Positions 27,593 through 38,325 of a stretch of 64,000 nucleotides of DNA are shown here, in pieces. Position numbers and translations under genes: made by a program. The notes under the pieces are model-generated. The model was not told the DNA's origin and searched no databases. It was given only the letters and a program-made list of their open reading frames with translations. Each line of letters opens with the position of its first letter. Position 1 is the stretch's first letter. The DNA is from Frateuria_A sp035944355. Its GTDB lineage: Bacteria; Pseudomonadota; Gammaproteobacteria; Xanthomonadales; Rhodanobacteraceae. Where the stretch lies: the NCBI RefSeq assembly GCF_035944355.1, contig NZ_DASZBH010000010.1, forward strand, positions 221,206 through 285,205, written 5' to 3'.

Positions 27593-27874
27593 CTATGACA
27601 CCTCTGCGCTGTGGACGGCGTGTGACCAGCGCTGCAGGGTCTGGTAAAGCTTCTCCTGCCGCGTCAGCACGCCCGGATGGCAGCCCTTGGGGCGGGTCTG
27701 CTCGATCGCGTCGTGGCTGAGCGCACGCCAGCGCTTGACCAGCTCGGCCGGTGCCGGATGCGATTCGACCAGCGCACGCAGCACCAGCGCCATGGCCTCG
27801 GTTTCGTTCTTCAACGCGTCCAAATCATTTCCCACCTGGGTGAAGGACACCGGGCGGCTGCTCGATATATCCAT
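27593..27874 (-). CDS. small conserved-looking hypothetical protein
   Basis: A 93-residue soluble protein; AAGGA six bases before the ATG at 27874 supports this start rather than the longer open frame. The sequence is helical and charged (DLDALKNETEAMALVLRALV; RWRALSHDAIEQTRPKG) with no signal peptide or recognisable domain. It follows typA on the same strand, beyond a terminator, so it is probably transcribed separately. Confidence 0.6.
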   Translation of the reverse strand: MDISSSRPVSFTQVGNDLDALKNETEAMALVLRALVESHPAPAELVKRWRALSHDAIEQTRPKGCHPGVLTRQEKLYQTLQRWSHAVHSAEVS

Positions 27875-27955
27875 GGATATTCCTTCTGGGCCGGCGCCCC
27901 CGCGCCGGACGCCGGAACGTTGCATCCACGGTCGTGGTCGCCGCGTGCACGGAAA

Positions 27956-27984
27956 CGAAAAGGCCGCCCGAGGCGGCCTTTTCG
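27956..27984 (-). terminator. rho-independent terminator downstream of typA
   Basis: CGAAAAGGCCGCC-CGA-GGCGGCCTTTTCG is a near-perfect hairpin with A/T tails on both sides, 25 bases after the typA stop. It can work in both directions and would separate typA from the small gene at 27593-27874. Confidence 0.85.
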
Positions 27985-28008
27985 TGGACTGCGGCACGCA
28001 CCGGGGGG

Positions 28009-29838
<1,830 letters not shown>

Positions 29839-29900
29839 GGCACAGGCCTGGGCGGCGCTGGAGAAGCCGCCAAGTGAAGTTTCGGAGGGTTAACCGCGCA

Positions 29901-29906
29901 ATTATA
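29901..29906 (-). promoter_or_regulatory. -10 box of the typA promoter
   Basis: On the minus strand the sequence is a consensus TATAAT, 63 bases before the typA ATG. No good -35 hexamer is seen 16-18 bases upstream. The rest of the 350-base gap up to 30188 holds no ORF or repeat that I could support, only a short GC hairpin (CCGCCAGGGCGG near 30000). Confidence 0.6.
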
Positions 29907-30188
29907 CGGGCTTGCGCGATTCTGTGCCCGTGCCGGGGATGAACGGCTGCGCGCTCCGCTTTCGCCCATCCGCCTGTCACTTCGGTAAACAGGGAAAACC
30001 CGCCAGGGCGGGTATCGGCGAGACCCTTCCCGGTTTACGGAGAAGGTGCCCGACCTGCCGGCGCAGGAACGCCGGTGCACCGGCAAGACCGGCCCCGGAG
30101 GGGCGAGCTCACTGAAGACGCGGGTAAGAACGGCGGTCGCTGCAACGGGAGGCCGCCGCGCGCCTGAGGCCGCTCCAGTGAGGCGGTC

Positions 30189-30743
30189 CTAGGCCGCGGC
30201 GTACTCGCCCATGCGCGTGCGCGGGCGCACCGCGAGCGTGGTCTCGCCGCTGATCAGCTGCAGCTCGCCGTCCTGCACCAGGCACTGCAGGCGCATGCCG
30301 CGGTCGCACAGCGCGGCCAGCTGGCGCACGGTCGCCTCGTCCAGATCGAGCACGGTGAGGTTGTCGTTGCGTGCGAGCGTGGCGCCGACCTTGTCCCACC
30401 AGACGTCCGCGGCGTGCCCTGCGTAGTTGATCACCACCACCTGGCGCGCCCGCCCGCAGGCCTTGCGGATGCGCGCTTCGTCCGGCTGGCCGAGCTCGAT
30501 CCATTGCTCTACCTCGTCGGTGTAGGCGCGTCGCCACAACGCCGGCTCGTCCTCGTCGCTCAGGCCCCTGCCGAATTCCAGCCGATCGTCGGCATAGAGC
30601 GCGAACGCCAGCAGCCGCACCATCAGCCGCTCCTCGGTCTCGGACGGATGCCGCGCGAGGGTCAGCGCGTGGGTGGCGTAGTAGTGCCGGTCCATGTCGC
30701 TGATCGACAACTCGGCCTTGTGGATGGTGGCGTTGAGGGCCAT
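30189..30743 (-). CDS. yaeQ: YaeQ family protein
   Basis: A 184-residue protein matching YaeQ throughout: MALNATIHKAELSISDMDRH, HPSETEERLMVRLLAFAL, WIELGQPDEARIRKACGRA and a C-terminal TLAVRPRTRMG. The YaeQ fold resembles PD-(D/E)XK nucleases (conserved His-Pro-Ser-Glu and Glu-Leu-Gly-Gln patches). Early reports of RfaH suppression are disputed, and the cellular role is unknown. The start at 30743 is fixed by the family's conserved N-terminus. Divergent from the pseudouridine synthase gene. Confidence 0.92.
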   Translation of the reverse strand: MALNATIHKAELSISDMDRHYYATHALTLARHPSETEERLMVRLLAFALYADDRLEFGRGLSDEDEPALWRRAYTDEVEQWIELGQPDEARIRKACGRARQVVVINYAGHAADVWWDKVGATLARNDNLTVLDLDEATVRQLAALCDRGMRLQCLVQDGELQLISGETTLAVRPRTRMGEYAAA

Positions 30744-30827
30744 GGGTGTGTGCGTCTGCCGCAAAGGAATCGCCCATTGTACGCCGCGCGTTCCGGACGC
30801 CCGCCGGGCAGCGGCTAAGCTGGGCGC

Positions 30828-31706
30828 ATGATCCGCGCCGATACGCCCAGCACCCTGCATCTGCCTCCCGGCGATTTCGCCACCGTGCTGGATGCTCTGT
30901 GCGCGCACTTCCCGCGGATCGAGCGCGCGCTTTGGCAGGACCGCATGCGCCGCGGACACGTACTCGACGCCCACGGCCAGCCGATCGATGAAGGCAGGCC
31001 TCACCGCGCCGGCATGCCGGTGCGGTACTTCCGCGAGGTGGTGGAGGAGCCGGCGATTCCCGGCGAGGAAGTGGTGCTGCATGCGGACGAGCACCTGGTG
31101 GTGGTCGACAAGCCGCACTTCCTGCCGGTGATCCCGGCCGGCGGCTACGTGCGGCAGACGCTGCTCGCGCGGCTGGTGCGGCGGCTCGGCAATCCGGCGC
31201 TGGTGCCGTTGCATCGGCTCGATCGCGACACCGCCGGCCTGGTGCTGTTCTCGGCGCAGCCGGCCACGCGCGATGCCTACCTTTCGCTGTTCCGCGAGCG
31301 GCGCATCGTCAAGCGCTACGAGGCGCTGGCGCCGCCATTGCCGCAGCTCGAGTTTCCCTGTGTGCGCCGTTCGCGCTTGGAGGCCGGCGAGCCGTTCTTC
31401 CGTATGCGCGAGGTGGCGGGCGAGCCGAACAGCCGTACGCGCATCGAGGTGGTCGAGCGCGGCTTGCGGCTGTGGCGCTACGCGCTCGAACCGCTTACCG
31501 GCCGCAAGCACCAGCTGCGCGTGCACATGGCTTCGCTCGGGGCGCCGATCTGCAACGATCGCTTCTATCCGGAACTCCAGGAACGAAGCGAAGACGATTT
31601 GCGCCGGCCGCTGCAGTTGCTGGCGAGCGGGCTGGCGTTCGTCGATCCGGTGAGCGGGCAGGCAAGGGCGTTCCGTAGCGGGCGGGCGTTGGTCCTGTCG
31701 GACTGA
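30828..31706 (+). CDS. RluA-family pseudouridine synthase
   Basis: A 292-residue RNA pseudouridine synthase. An N-terminal region with an S4-like appearance is followed by the catalytic domain containing PLHRLDRDTAGLVLFS, where Asp in HRLDRDT is the nucleophile, and a C-terminal RKHQLRVHMASLGAPICND motif. It modifies uridines in rRNA or tRNA; which site cannot be read here, though RluA/RluC-type single-site tRNA/rRNA enzymes are closest by size. The start gives a 33-residue leader before the fold. Confidence 0.92.
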   Translation: MIRADTPSTLHLPPGDFATVLDALCAHFPRIERALWQDRMRRGHVLDAHGQPIDEGRPHRAGMPVRYFREVVEEPAIPGEEVVLHADEHLVVVDKPHFLPVIPAGGYVRQTLLARLVRRLGNPALVPLHRLDRDTAGLVLFSAQPATRDAYLSLFRERRIVKRYEALAPPLPQLEFPCVRRSRLEAGEPFFRMREVAGEPNSRTRIEVVERGLRLWRYALEPLTGRKHQLRVHMASLGAPICNDRFYPELQERSEDDLRRPLQLLASGLAFVDPVSGQARAFRSGRALVLSD

Positions 31707-31728
31707 AGCCTTGCCTCGGCCTGACCGC

Positions 31729-31935
31729 CTACGGCACCCGCGCCCGCTCCCCCGGGTCCTGCGACCGCAACAACAGCCCCGCCTGTGTGCGGTTGCGCAC
31801 GCCGAGCTTCTCGAAGATCGCCGTCACGTGCGCCTTCGTCGTGCGCTCCTGGATCGCCAGCCGGTCGGCGATCTGCTTGTTGAGCAGGCCCTCGCCGATC
31901 AGCGCCGGCACGCGGTACTGCCCTCGGTACGTCGC
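31729..31935 (-). pseudogene. LuxR-type response regulator remnant (HTH only)
   Basis: On the minus strand the last 60 or so codons read as a LuxR/NarL helix-turn-helix (GLLNKQIADRLAIQERT, then KAHVTAIFEKLGVRNRTQA) ending at 31729. Upstream the frame loses similarity abruptly: there is no receiver domain and no plausible start, so the gene is truncated. The rest of the gap to 32262 (about 330 bases) carries no intact ORF; + strand frames around 31970-32090 look like fragments of another broken gene split between two frames. Confidence 0.65.
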
Positions 31936-32262
31936 CTGGCTGCGCGCCGAGGGCCGCAGGCCGCTGTACTGGAAGGCGCCACGCGCGCAGCACCTCGACG
32001 CCTTCCTGCGCCGTTGCCGCCCTATGGGTACGCCGCGTTGGATCGGCTGTGGGCGCATCTGTACGAAGCTGCGCCATGGCCTACCCAGTCACCCGCGCCG
32101 ATGGGCCAGCCGCGCGGCGCGCGGTCGCTCACGCCGGCCATGCTCGGCCTGGGAGCGAACTGGCCAGCGCATCGCCTGGCTTCGGCAACGGTCTTGTGCC
32201 CGGTGCGTCAATGCACGCATAGTCGGGAGCACCGCCTTTCGCCGATGCAGGGACCGATGCGC

Positions 32263-33273
32263 ATGCGGGTACGCCTGGAAGATGTGGCACGCGCCGCGGG
32301 GGTATCGCCCAAGACCGTCTCGCGCGTGCTCAATGACGAAGCCAACGTGCGTGCGCCCACGCGCGAGAAGGTGCTTGCCGCGATGGCGGCGATGGACTAC
32401 CGCCCGCACCAGTCGGCGCGCAGCCTGGCCAGCAACCGCTCGTTCCTGATCGCCACGCTCTACGACAACCCCTCGTCCAACTACCTGACCGAGATCCAGG
32501 CGGGCGTGCTGGAAGCCTGCGACGTGTACCACTACAGCATGATGCTGCGGCCCCTGCACGTCAGTGCGGAGGATTTCGTCGAACGCGTCGATCGGCTGAT
32601 CTCCCACCATCGTCCCGACGGCCTGGTGCTGACCCCGCCGATCACCGACCATCCCGGCCTGCTGCAGCGCCTGCGTGAACGGCGCGTGCTGTATGCCAGC
32701 ATTTCGCCGGTCGAGCACAAGGGCACCATCGGCGCCTTCATCGACGAGCCGGAGGCGGTGCGCCGCATGATGGCGACCCTGCTGTCGCTGGGGCACCGGC
32801 GCATCGCCCACGTGATCGGTCACCCCGACCATGGCGCCAGCCAGTGGCGTCTGGCCGGCTACCGGCAGGCCCTGGCCGAGGCCGGGCTGCCGCGGGATCC
32901 CGCACTGGAAGTGGCGGGCGACTTCTCCTTCGGCTCGGGCGTGGCGGCGGCGCGGCGGCTGTTCTCGCTGCCGCGTGGGCGCGGGCCGACCGCGGTGTTC
33001 GCCGCCAACGACGACATGGCGGCCGGCGTGATCTGGGCGGCCGGCGAGCACGGCCTCGCGGTGCCCGCCGACGTGTCGGTGTGTGGTTTCGACGACACGC
33101 CCATCGCGCGCCAGATCTGGCCCGCGCTCACCACCATCCACCAGCCCAGCCGCGAGATGGGGCGGATCGCCGCCCTGCAGCTGATGGAGAGCCTGCGAGG
33201 CCGCGGGCCGGGCGCCATGGTGCGGGCGCCGTTCTCGCTGGAATTGCGCGAATCCACCGCTCCGGCGGCCTGA
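32263..33273 (+). CDS. LacI-family transcriptional regulator
   Basis: About 336 residues from the ATG at 32263; ATGs at 32257 and 32245 are in frame, and GGGA upstream fits 32263 best. The HTH and hinge are typical (VRLEDVARAAGVSPKTVSRV, YRPHQSARSLASNRS). The periplasmic-binding-protein-like sensor domain follows, ending in VCGFDDTPIARQIWPALTTI. It lies directly before a TonB receptor whose promoter region contains a 14-bp palindrome, so it very probably represses this locus and responds to the imported glucoside or its breakdown product. It is closest to regulators of xanthomonad and caulobacter TonB sugar loci. Confidence 0.93.
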   Translation: MRVRLEDVARAAGVSPKTVSRVLNDEANVRAPTREKVLAAMAAMDYRPHQSARSLASNRSFLIATLYDNPSSNYLTEIQAGVLEACDVYHYSMMLRPLHVSAEDFVERVDRLISHHRPDGLVLTPPITDHPGLLQRLRERRVLYASISPVEHKGTIGAFIDEPEAVRRMMATLLSLGHRRIAHVIGHPDHGASQWRLAGYRQALAEAGLPRDPALEVAGDFSFGSGVAAARRLFSLPRGRGPTAVFAANDDMAAGVIWAAGEHGLAVPADVSVCGFDDTPIARQIWPALTTIHQPSREMGRIAALQLMESLRGRGPGAMVRAPFSLELRESTAPAA

Positions 33274-33318
33274 ACGGCGGTGTTTTTCGGGGCATCGATG
33301 TCATGTTGCACGGCAAAT

Positions 33319-33332
33319 TGACAGCGCTGTCA
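33319..33332. promoter_or_regulatory. LacI-type operator over a candidate -35 box
   Basis: TGACAGCGCTGTCA is a perfect 14-bp palindrome with the central CG typical of LacI-family operators. It overlaps TTGACA (33318-33323), and AAGTAT lies 18 bases downstream as a possible -10, so a bound repressor would block RNA polymerase. It sits 46 bases after the regulator stop and 147 before the TonB receptor. Confidence 0.75.
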
Positions 33333-33478
33333 CACCAAGGCAAGTATTGCCAGGCCCGCGACGCATCGTCGCAGGAGCTGGGGAAAAGTAGGGGCAAAAC
33401 AAAACGGCGAAGCGGCGAAGCTGCTGTCGGCAGCTGACGCCGTCGGACGGACATCGACCTGACTGGGGAGCGAAGCTG

Positions 33479-36001
33479 ATGAACAAGCACGTGCGACTGG
33501 CCTTATCCGCGGCGATAGCCGCCTGCCTGATGCCTGGCCTTGCGCTGGCGCAAAACGACCAGGCGCAGACCACCGCGCCGCCGGCCAAATCCAGGGCGAA
33601 GGCGCCGCCCAGCGCCGCCAACGCCAAGAGCCTCGAGCAGGTGGTGGTCACGGGCAATACCGCCACCGGCGGCCTGAAGAAGATCGACACCAGCTATACG
33701 GTGACTACGGCTACGGCCGAGCAGATCCGCATGGCCAATCCGAAGAGCACGGCCGACCTGTTGAAGATCGCGCCGGGCCTGTGGCCCGAATCCACCGGCG
33801 GCCAGACCGGCGCCAACATCGAGATCGCCGGCTTCCCCGGCGGCGGCGACGCGCCGTTCAACACGGTGCAGATGATGGGCTCGCCGCTGTACGGCATGCC
33901 CACGCTGTCGTTCTTCGAGCAGACCTCGATCTTCCGCCTGGACGACACCGTCGACCGCGCCGAGATCATCCAGGGCGGCCCCTCGGTGGTGTTCGCCGAC
34001 GGCCAGATCGGCGCCAGCGAAAACTTCATCCTCAAGCAGGGCACCGAGGTGCCCTCCGGCAGCGTCGGCGTGACCTACGGCAGCGAGGACCTCAAGCGCT
34101 TCGACGCCTTCGTCGGCTTCCCGGTGGCCAAGGACTGGTACGGCAGCGTGGGTGGCTTCTACCGCACGTCCAGTGGCGTGCGTGATCCGCAGTTCGCGGC
34201 GGACAAGGGCGGCCAGCTCACCGGCACGCTGACCCACGACAGCGACAACGGCTCGCTGACGCTGTACGCGCGCTACCTCAACGACCGCAACCAGTTCATC
34301 ACGCCGATCCCGCTGATCCAGAGCGGCACCGACCATTTCAGCGCCTACCCGGGATTCGATCCGCTCACCGACACCTACTACGGCAAGGCGATCCAGCACG
34401 TGTTCCTGCCCGGCTATCCCGGTGGCGGGCGCGATGCCAACCTCGGCAACGGCCGCGGCGCCAAGGTCGCCTTCTTCGGTGGCAACTTCGACTATGACCT
34501 GGGCGACGGCTGGAACCTGTCGGACAAGTTCCTGCTCGACGGCGGCGACGTCAACACCAATGCGCTGTTCTCCGGCACCAACCCGGGAACGATGAACGAC
34601 ATGCTCTACACCAACCAGAGCCAGATCGGCGCGTTCAACCTGCCGGCCGGCTCGGCTACCGCCACCTACGTCGGCGGCGGCGCGGTCGATCCCAACCAGA
34701 GCGTGATCCACCAGGGCTGGTGGTTCATCCACAAGCACCTGAAGAACGTCAACAACGATTTCCGCCTGAGCAAGGAAATCTTCGAGGGCAACACCCTCAC
34801 CGCCGGCGTCTACCTGGCGCACTACACGATGGACGACCAGTGGGCGCTGGGCAACCAGATGCTGATGACCAACACGCCCAACGCGCGGCCGATCACCGTC
34901 ACCTACGTCGACCCCAGCGGCCTCAACTACCTGACCGACAACCAGGGCTTCCTCGACTACGGCGGCTACAACATCGCCCAGCACGGCGTCGCCAACAACC
35001 GCGCGTTCTACCTTTCCGACGTGTGGCGCGCAGGCAAGTGGCTGATCGATCTGTCCGGGCGCGTCGAGAACCAGAACGCCTACAACGACGTCTGCAACCT
35101 GACCAACAAGAACCTGGACGGCAATCCCAACACCAAGTACGACAACGCCGTGCCGGTGTGCAACGGCACCTTCGCGCACACCCGCTACGACAAGACCCAT
35201 CCCTCCTGGACCTTCGGCGTGAACTACGAGCTCGCCGACAACATGAGCGTCTACATCCGCGCCAACAAGGGTGCCCATTTCGACGACTTCGACAACGGCA
35301 TCCGCGGCAACACCACGGGCAACACGGCGCCGATGCAGAAGATCCAGAACTTCGAGGGCGGCTTCAAATACCAGAGCCAGCAGTGGTTCCTGGACATCAG
35401 CGCCTACCATCGCCAGTTCATCGGTCTGCTCTACCAGCCGACCGACGCCGGCGGCGTGCCGAACGGGCCGCAGAGCACCTACGGCTCCGACTCCAAGGGC
35501 GTGAACGTCAATACTGCCTGGAGCCCGATCGAAAACCTCAAGTTCCAGCTGGTCGGCAACTACCTGGATGGCCACTACTCGCACAACAACTCCTGCCTGC
35601 CGTACACCAACCCGGTCGCCGGCAACGGCTGCGCGCTGATCGATGGCGTGCAGCTGCAGCGCCAGCCGAAGGTGCGCTACATGTTCACGCCCAGCTACAA
35701 GATCCCGTTCAGCTGGGGCGACGTGCTCGCATTCGTCACCTTCACCCACGTGGGCCCGCACACGCAGGACATCTCCGGCCTGCAGCAGCTGGGCAGCTAT
35801 CACACCTGGGACTTCGGCGTGGTCGCCAACGTCCAGCAGAACTGGCAGATCCGCCTGCAGGGCACCAACATGACCAACGAGCTGGGCCTGACCGAGAGCA
35901 ACTCCCGCATCTTCGGTTCGGCCGCCGGCACCACCGGCGTGATCCTCGCCCGTCCGCTGGAGGGTCGCGAGGTCAACCTGCAAGTCAAGTACATCTTCTG
36001 A
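33479..36001 (+). CDS. TonB-dependent outer-membrane receptor
   Basis: An 840-residue receptor with a 25-residue signal peptide (ending LALAQN), a TonB-box-like stretch SLEQVVVTG near residue 50, a plug domain (about 60-200; STADLLKIAPGLWPE, RAEIIQGGPSVVFADG) and a 22-strand barrel ending in the terminal aromatic residue (NLQVKYIF). It would import a ligand too large or scarce for porins. The position at the head of a GH65/trehalase operon implies an alpha-glucoside. Transcription probably starts at the operator-overlapping promoter; a GGGGAG ribosome-binding site precedes the ATG. Confidence 0.94.
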   Translation: MNKHVRLALSAAIAACLMPGLALAQNDQAQTTAPPAKSRAKAPPSAANAKSLEQVVVTGNTATGGLKKIDTSYTVTTATAEQIRMANPKSTADLLKIAPGLWPESTGGQTGANIEIAGFPGGGDAPFNTVQMMGSPLYGMPTLSFFEQTSIFRLDDTVDRAEIIQGGPSVVFADGQIGASENFILKQGTEVPSGSVGVTYGSEDLKRFDAFVGFPVAKDWYGSVGGFYRTSSGVRDPQFAADKGGQLTGTLTHDSDNGSLTLYARYLNDRNQFITPIPLIQSGTDHFSAYPGFDPLTDTYYGKAIQHVFLPGYPGGGRDANLGNGRGAKVAFFGGNFDYDLGDGWNLSDKFLLDGGDVNTNALFSGTNPGTMNDMLYTNQSQIGAFNLPAGSATATYVGGGAVDPNQSVIHQGWWFIHKHLKNVNNDFRLSKEIFEGNTLTAGVYLAHYTMDDQWALGNQMLMTNTPNARPITVTYVDPSGLNYLTDNQGFLDYGGYNIAQHGVANNRAFYLSDVWRAGKWLIDLSGRVENQNAYNDVCNLTNKNLDGNPNTKYDNAVPVCNGTFAHTRYDKTHPSWTFGVNYELADNMSVYIRANKGAHFDDFDNGIRGNTTGNTAPMQKIQNFEGGFKYQSQQWFLDISAYHRQFIGLLYQPTDAGGVPNGPQSTYGSDSKGVNVNTAWSPIENLKFQLVGNYLDGHYSHNNSCLPYTNPVAGNGCALIDGVQLQRQPKVRYMFTPSYKIPFSWGDVLAFVTFTHVGPHTQDISGLQQLGSYHTWDFGVVANVQQNWQIRLQGTNMTNELGLTESNSRIFGSAAGTTGVILARPLEGREVNLQVKYIF

Positions 36002-36013
36002 TTTGACCCGGAT

Positions 36014-36055
36014 CGCCTGTGTCCCGTCGCGAGGCGGGCACAGGCGCTTTTTTTT
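36014..36055 (+). terminator. intrinsic terminator between TonB receptor and enzyme genes
   Basis: CGCCTGTGTCCCG and CGGGCACAGGCG pair with one bulge, followed by eight T residues (36048-36055). The next gene starts only 21 bases later, so the hairpin probably reduces read-through from the receptor to the enzymes rather than ending the operon fully. Confidence 0.9.
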
Positions 36056-36075
36056 GACTTCACGTCGGAGGCGCG

Positions 36076-38325
36076 ATGAAGCCTGGCCGTCTGCTTGTCC
36101 TCCTGTTCCGGGTCGTGTTCCTGCTGGCGTCGGGCGCAGCCCCGGTGCTGGCCGCCGATCCGAGCTTCCAGTTCACCGCCACGGCGAAGGATTTCGGCAG
36201 CTACTTCCCGAGCTACCTCGCCAACGGCTACTTCTCCACCATGACCTCGCCGCGCGGCACCGAGCCCGATGCCGCGTACATGGTCGCCTTCATGGACTAC
36301 AAGCCGGGCGACATCTCGCGTCCGGCAGCCATCCCCGGCTGGAGCGAGATCGACTACAACCCCGGCGGCGGCTGGCTCAACCGCACGCGGCTGGACGCGG
36401 GCATCTTCCAGGGCTACGCGCAGACGCTGGACATGCGCGACGCCACGCTGACCACGCGCTACCGTTTCGCCTACGCGAACAAGGCCAGCGACATCCAGGT
36501 GGCCAGCTTCGTCAGCCAGGCCTCGCCGCACCTCGCCGCGACGCGCATCAGCATCACGCCGCAGTTCGACGGCAAGGTGCAGCTGAGCTTTCCGCTCAGG
36601 CTGTGGTCCGAACATGCGCCGCGCTTCCCGATCGCCAGCATGGAAGGCGAGGAGATGATCGCCGCGGTGATCGCCAGCGGCCAGAACCTGGACAACAAGC
36701 CGGTGCCCACGCCCGACCGCGCGCCGGTCTGGTATCCGGGTTACACGCAGGTGCTCTCGACCGCCGGCGACACCAAGGCCCTCACCCTGCAGCTCAAGGG
36801 CAGGGCGCAACAGGGCCTGGGCATGGCCGAGGCGGCGGCTCTCGCGCTGCCCGAAGGCCTCGAGCCGGACGAAGTGAAGCTCGAGCGGACGCCCACGAAG
36901 CTGTCGCTGGAGATCACCGCCACCCTGAAGAAAGGGCGGCGCTACGACTTCACCAAGTATCTGGCGCTCACCCGCGACGGCTGGGGGAACGATGAGGACG
37001 TGCTCGCGCTGGCGACCGCCGCGCGCAAGCGCGGCTTCGCCCGCCTGCTGGCCGAGCACCAGGCTGCCTGGCACGGCCTCTGGCGGTCCGACATCGTGGT
37101 CGATGGCGACCCGGCCGTGCAGAAGGCCGTGCATTCGGACCTCTACTACCTGCTGTCCAACTCCACGGTCGGCACGGCCTGGCCGATGGGCGCCTGCGCG
37201 CTCACCCCCAACTACGCCGGGCACGCCTTCTGGGACAGCGATTCCTGGGTGTTCCCCGCGCTGCTGCTGTTGCACCCGGAGCGCGCCAAGCCGATCGTGG
37301 CGTTCCGTGCGCGCACTACCGAACCGGCCCGCGCCCGCGCGCGCCAGTACGGCGTGGCCGGCACCATGTACCCGTGGGAGGCCGATCCGCAGACCGGCGT
37401 CGACGTCACGCCGCACTTCGCCTGGGAGGTCTACCGCGAGGTCCACGTCAATGCCGACATCGCCATCGCGCAATGGCAGTACTACCTGGCCACCGGCGAC
37501 ACGCAATGGCTGAAGACGCAGGCCTGGCCGGTGCTGCAGGGCATCGCCACCTTCTGGACCAGCCGCGTCACCTACGACCAGGCGCACGACCGCTACGAGG
37601 TCCACCACGTCACCTCGCCCGACGAGGCCTACAACGACGTACCGAACGACTCTTTCACCAACGCCGCCGCGCGCAAGGCGCTCGAGATCGCGGTGAAGGC
37701 CGCGCACCTGGTGGGCGCCCAGGCCGACCCGCGCTGGAGCGAGATCGCGTCCAAGATGTACATCCCCTTCGACGAGGCCGAGCAGCGGCACCTGGACTTC
37801 GACAAGTCGGTGCCGCACGACAAGATCACCTGGATGGGCTCCTCGCTGGCCTGGCTGATGTATCCCAACCTGGACCTGGCGATGACGCCGCAGGTGCGCC
37901 GCAACGACTTCGACTTCCAGCTGCAGGCGCTGAAGAGCCACGGCGACGATCCGAACGAGATGATGATGGTGATGCTGGCCGTCGGTGCCGCGGAGCTCGG
38001 CGACGCGCGGGCGGCGGGCGACTGGATCAATCGCAATCTGGTTGGCTTCCTCAAACCGCCGTTCAACGTGCGCACGGAAACGGCGGCCAACAACGCCGGC
38101 TACATCCTGGCCACCTCCGCCGGCTTCCTGCAGAGCATGCTGTACGGCCTCACCGGGCTGCGCATAGACGATCAGGGCTTGAGCGAGAAGTACGCGCCGG
38201 TGCTGCCGCCGGGCTGGAACGGGCTGACCTTGAAGGGCGTGCATTTCCGCGGACAGCGCTATGACATCAAGGTTGAGCGCGGCGCCGACGGCAAGGTCCG
38301 GCTGGTGCGCAAGGTGTCGCCATGA
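36076..38325 (+). CDS. exported GH65 glycoside hydrolase (acid trehalase / alpha-glucosidase type)
   Basis: A 749-residue secreted GH65 protein. Signal peptide at residues 1-26. The N-terminal beta-sandwich (about 30-300) precedes an (alpha/alpha)6 barrel with GHAFWDSDSWVFPALLLLHP (about 378-397), YPWEADPQTG and the general-acid motif VTSPDEAYND with Glu517. It resembles the hydrolytic GH65 members (acid trehalase, PGGHG/ATHL1, kojibiose hydrolase) rather than phosphorylases. Substrate may be trehalose, kojibiose or another alpha-linked glucoside. GGAGG precedes the ATG, and its stop overlaps the next gene's start as ATGA. About half its residues match the following paralogue by eye. Confidence 0.88.
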   Translation: MKPGRLLVLLFRVVFLLASGAAPVLAADPSFQFTATAKDFGSYFPSYLANGYFSTMTSPRGTEPDAAYMVAFMDYKPGDISRPAAIPGWSEIDYNPGGGWLNRTRLDAGIFQGYAQTLDMRDATLTTRYRFAYANKASDIQVASFVSQASPHLAATRISITPQFDGKVQLSFPLRLWSEHAPRFPIASMEGEEMIAAVIASGQNLDNKPVPTPDRAPVWYPGYTQVLSTAGDTKALTLQLKGRAQQGLGMAEAAALALPEGLEPDEVKLERTPTKLSLEITATLKKGRRYDFTKYLALTRDGWGNDEDVLALATAARKRGFARLLAEHQAAWHGLWRSDIVVDGDPAVQKAVHSDLYYLLSNSTVGTAWPMGACALTPNYAGHAFWDSDSWVFPALLLLHPERAKPIVAFRARTTEPARARARQYGVAGTMYPWEADPQTGVDVTPHFAWEVYREVHVNADIAIAQWQYYLATGDTQWLKTQAWPVLQGIATFWTSRVTYDQAHDRYEVHHVTSPDEAYNDVPNDSFTNAAARKALEIAVKAAHLVGAQADPRWSEIASKMYIPFDEAEQRHLDFDKSVPHDKITWMGSSLAWLMYPNLDLAMTPQVRRNDFDFQLQALKSHGDDPNEMMMVMLAVGAAELGDARAAGDWINRNLVGFLKPPFNVRTETAANNAGYILATSAGFLQSMLYGLTGLRIDDQGLSEKYAPVLPPGWNGLTLKGVHFRGQRYDIKVERGADGKVRLVRKVSP

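Noticed and set aside
31970..32090. An intact gene between LuxR remnant and LacI
   Set aside because: Similar-looking peptide stretches switch frame and no start or ribosome-binding site is present.
33503..35983. Long open frame opposite the TonB receptor
   Set aside because: Val/Gly-rich shadow of a high-GC gene; no motif found.
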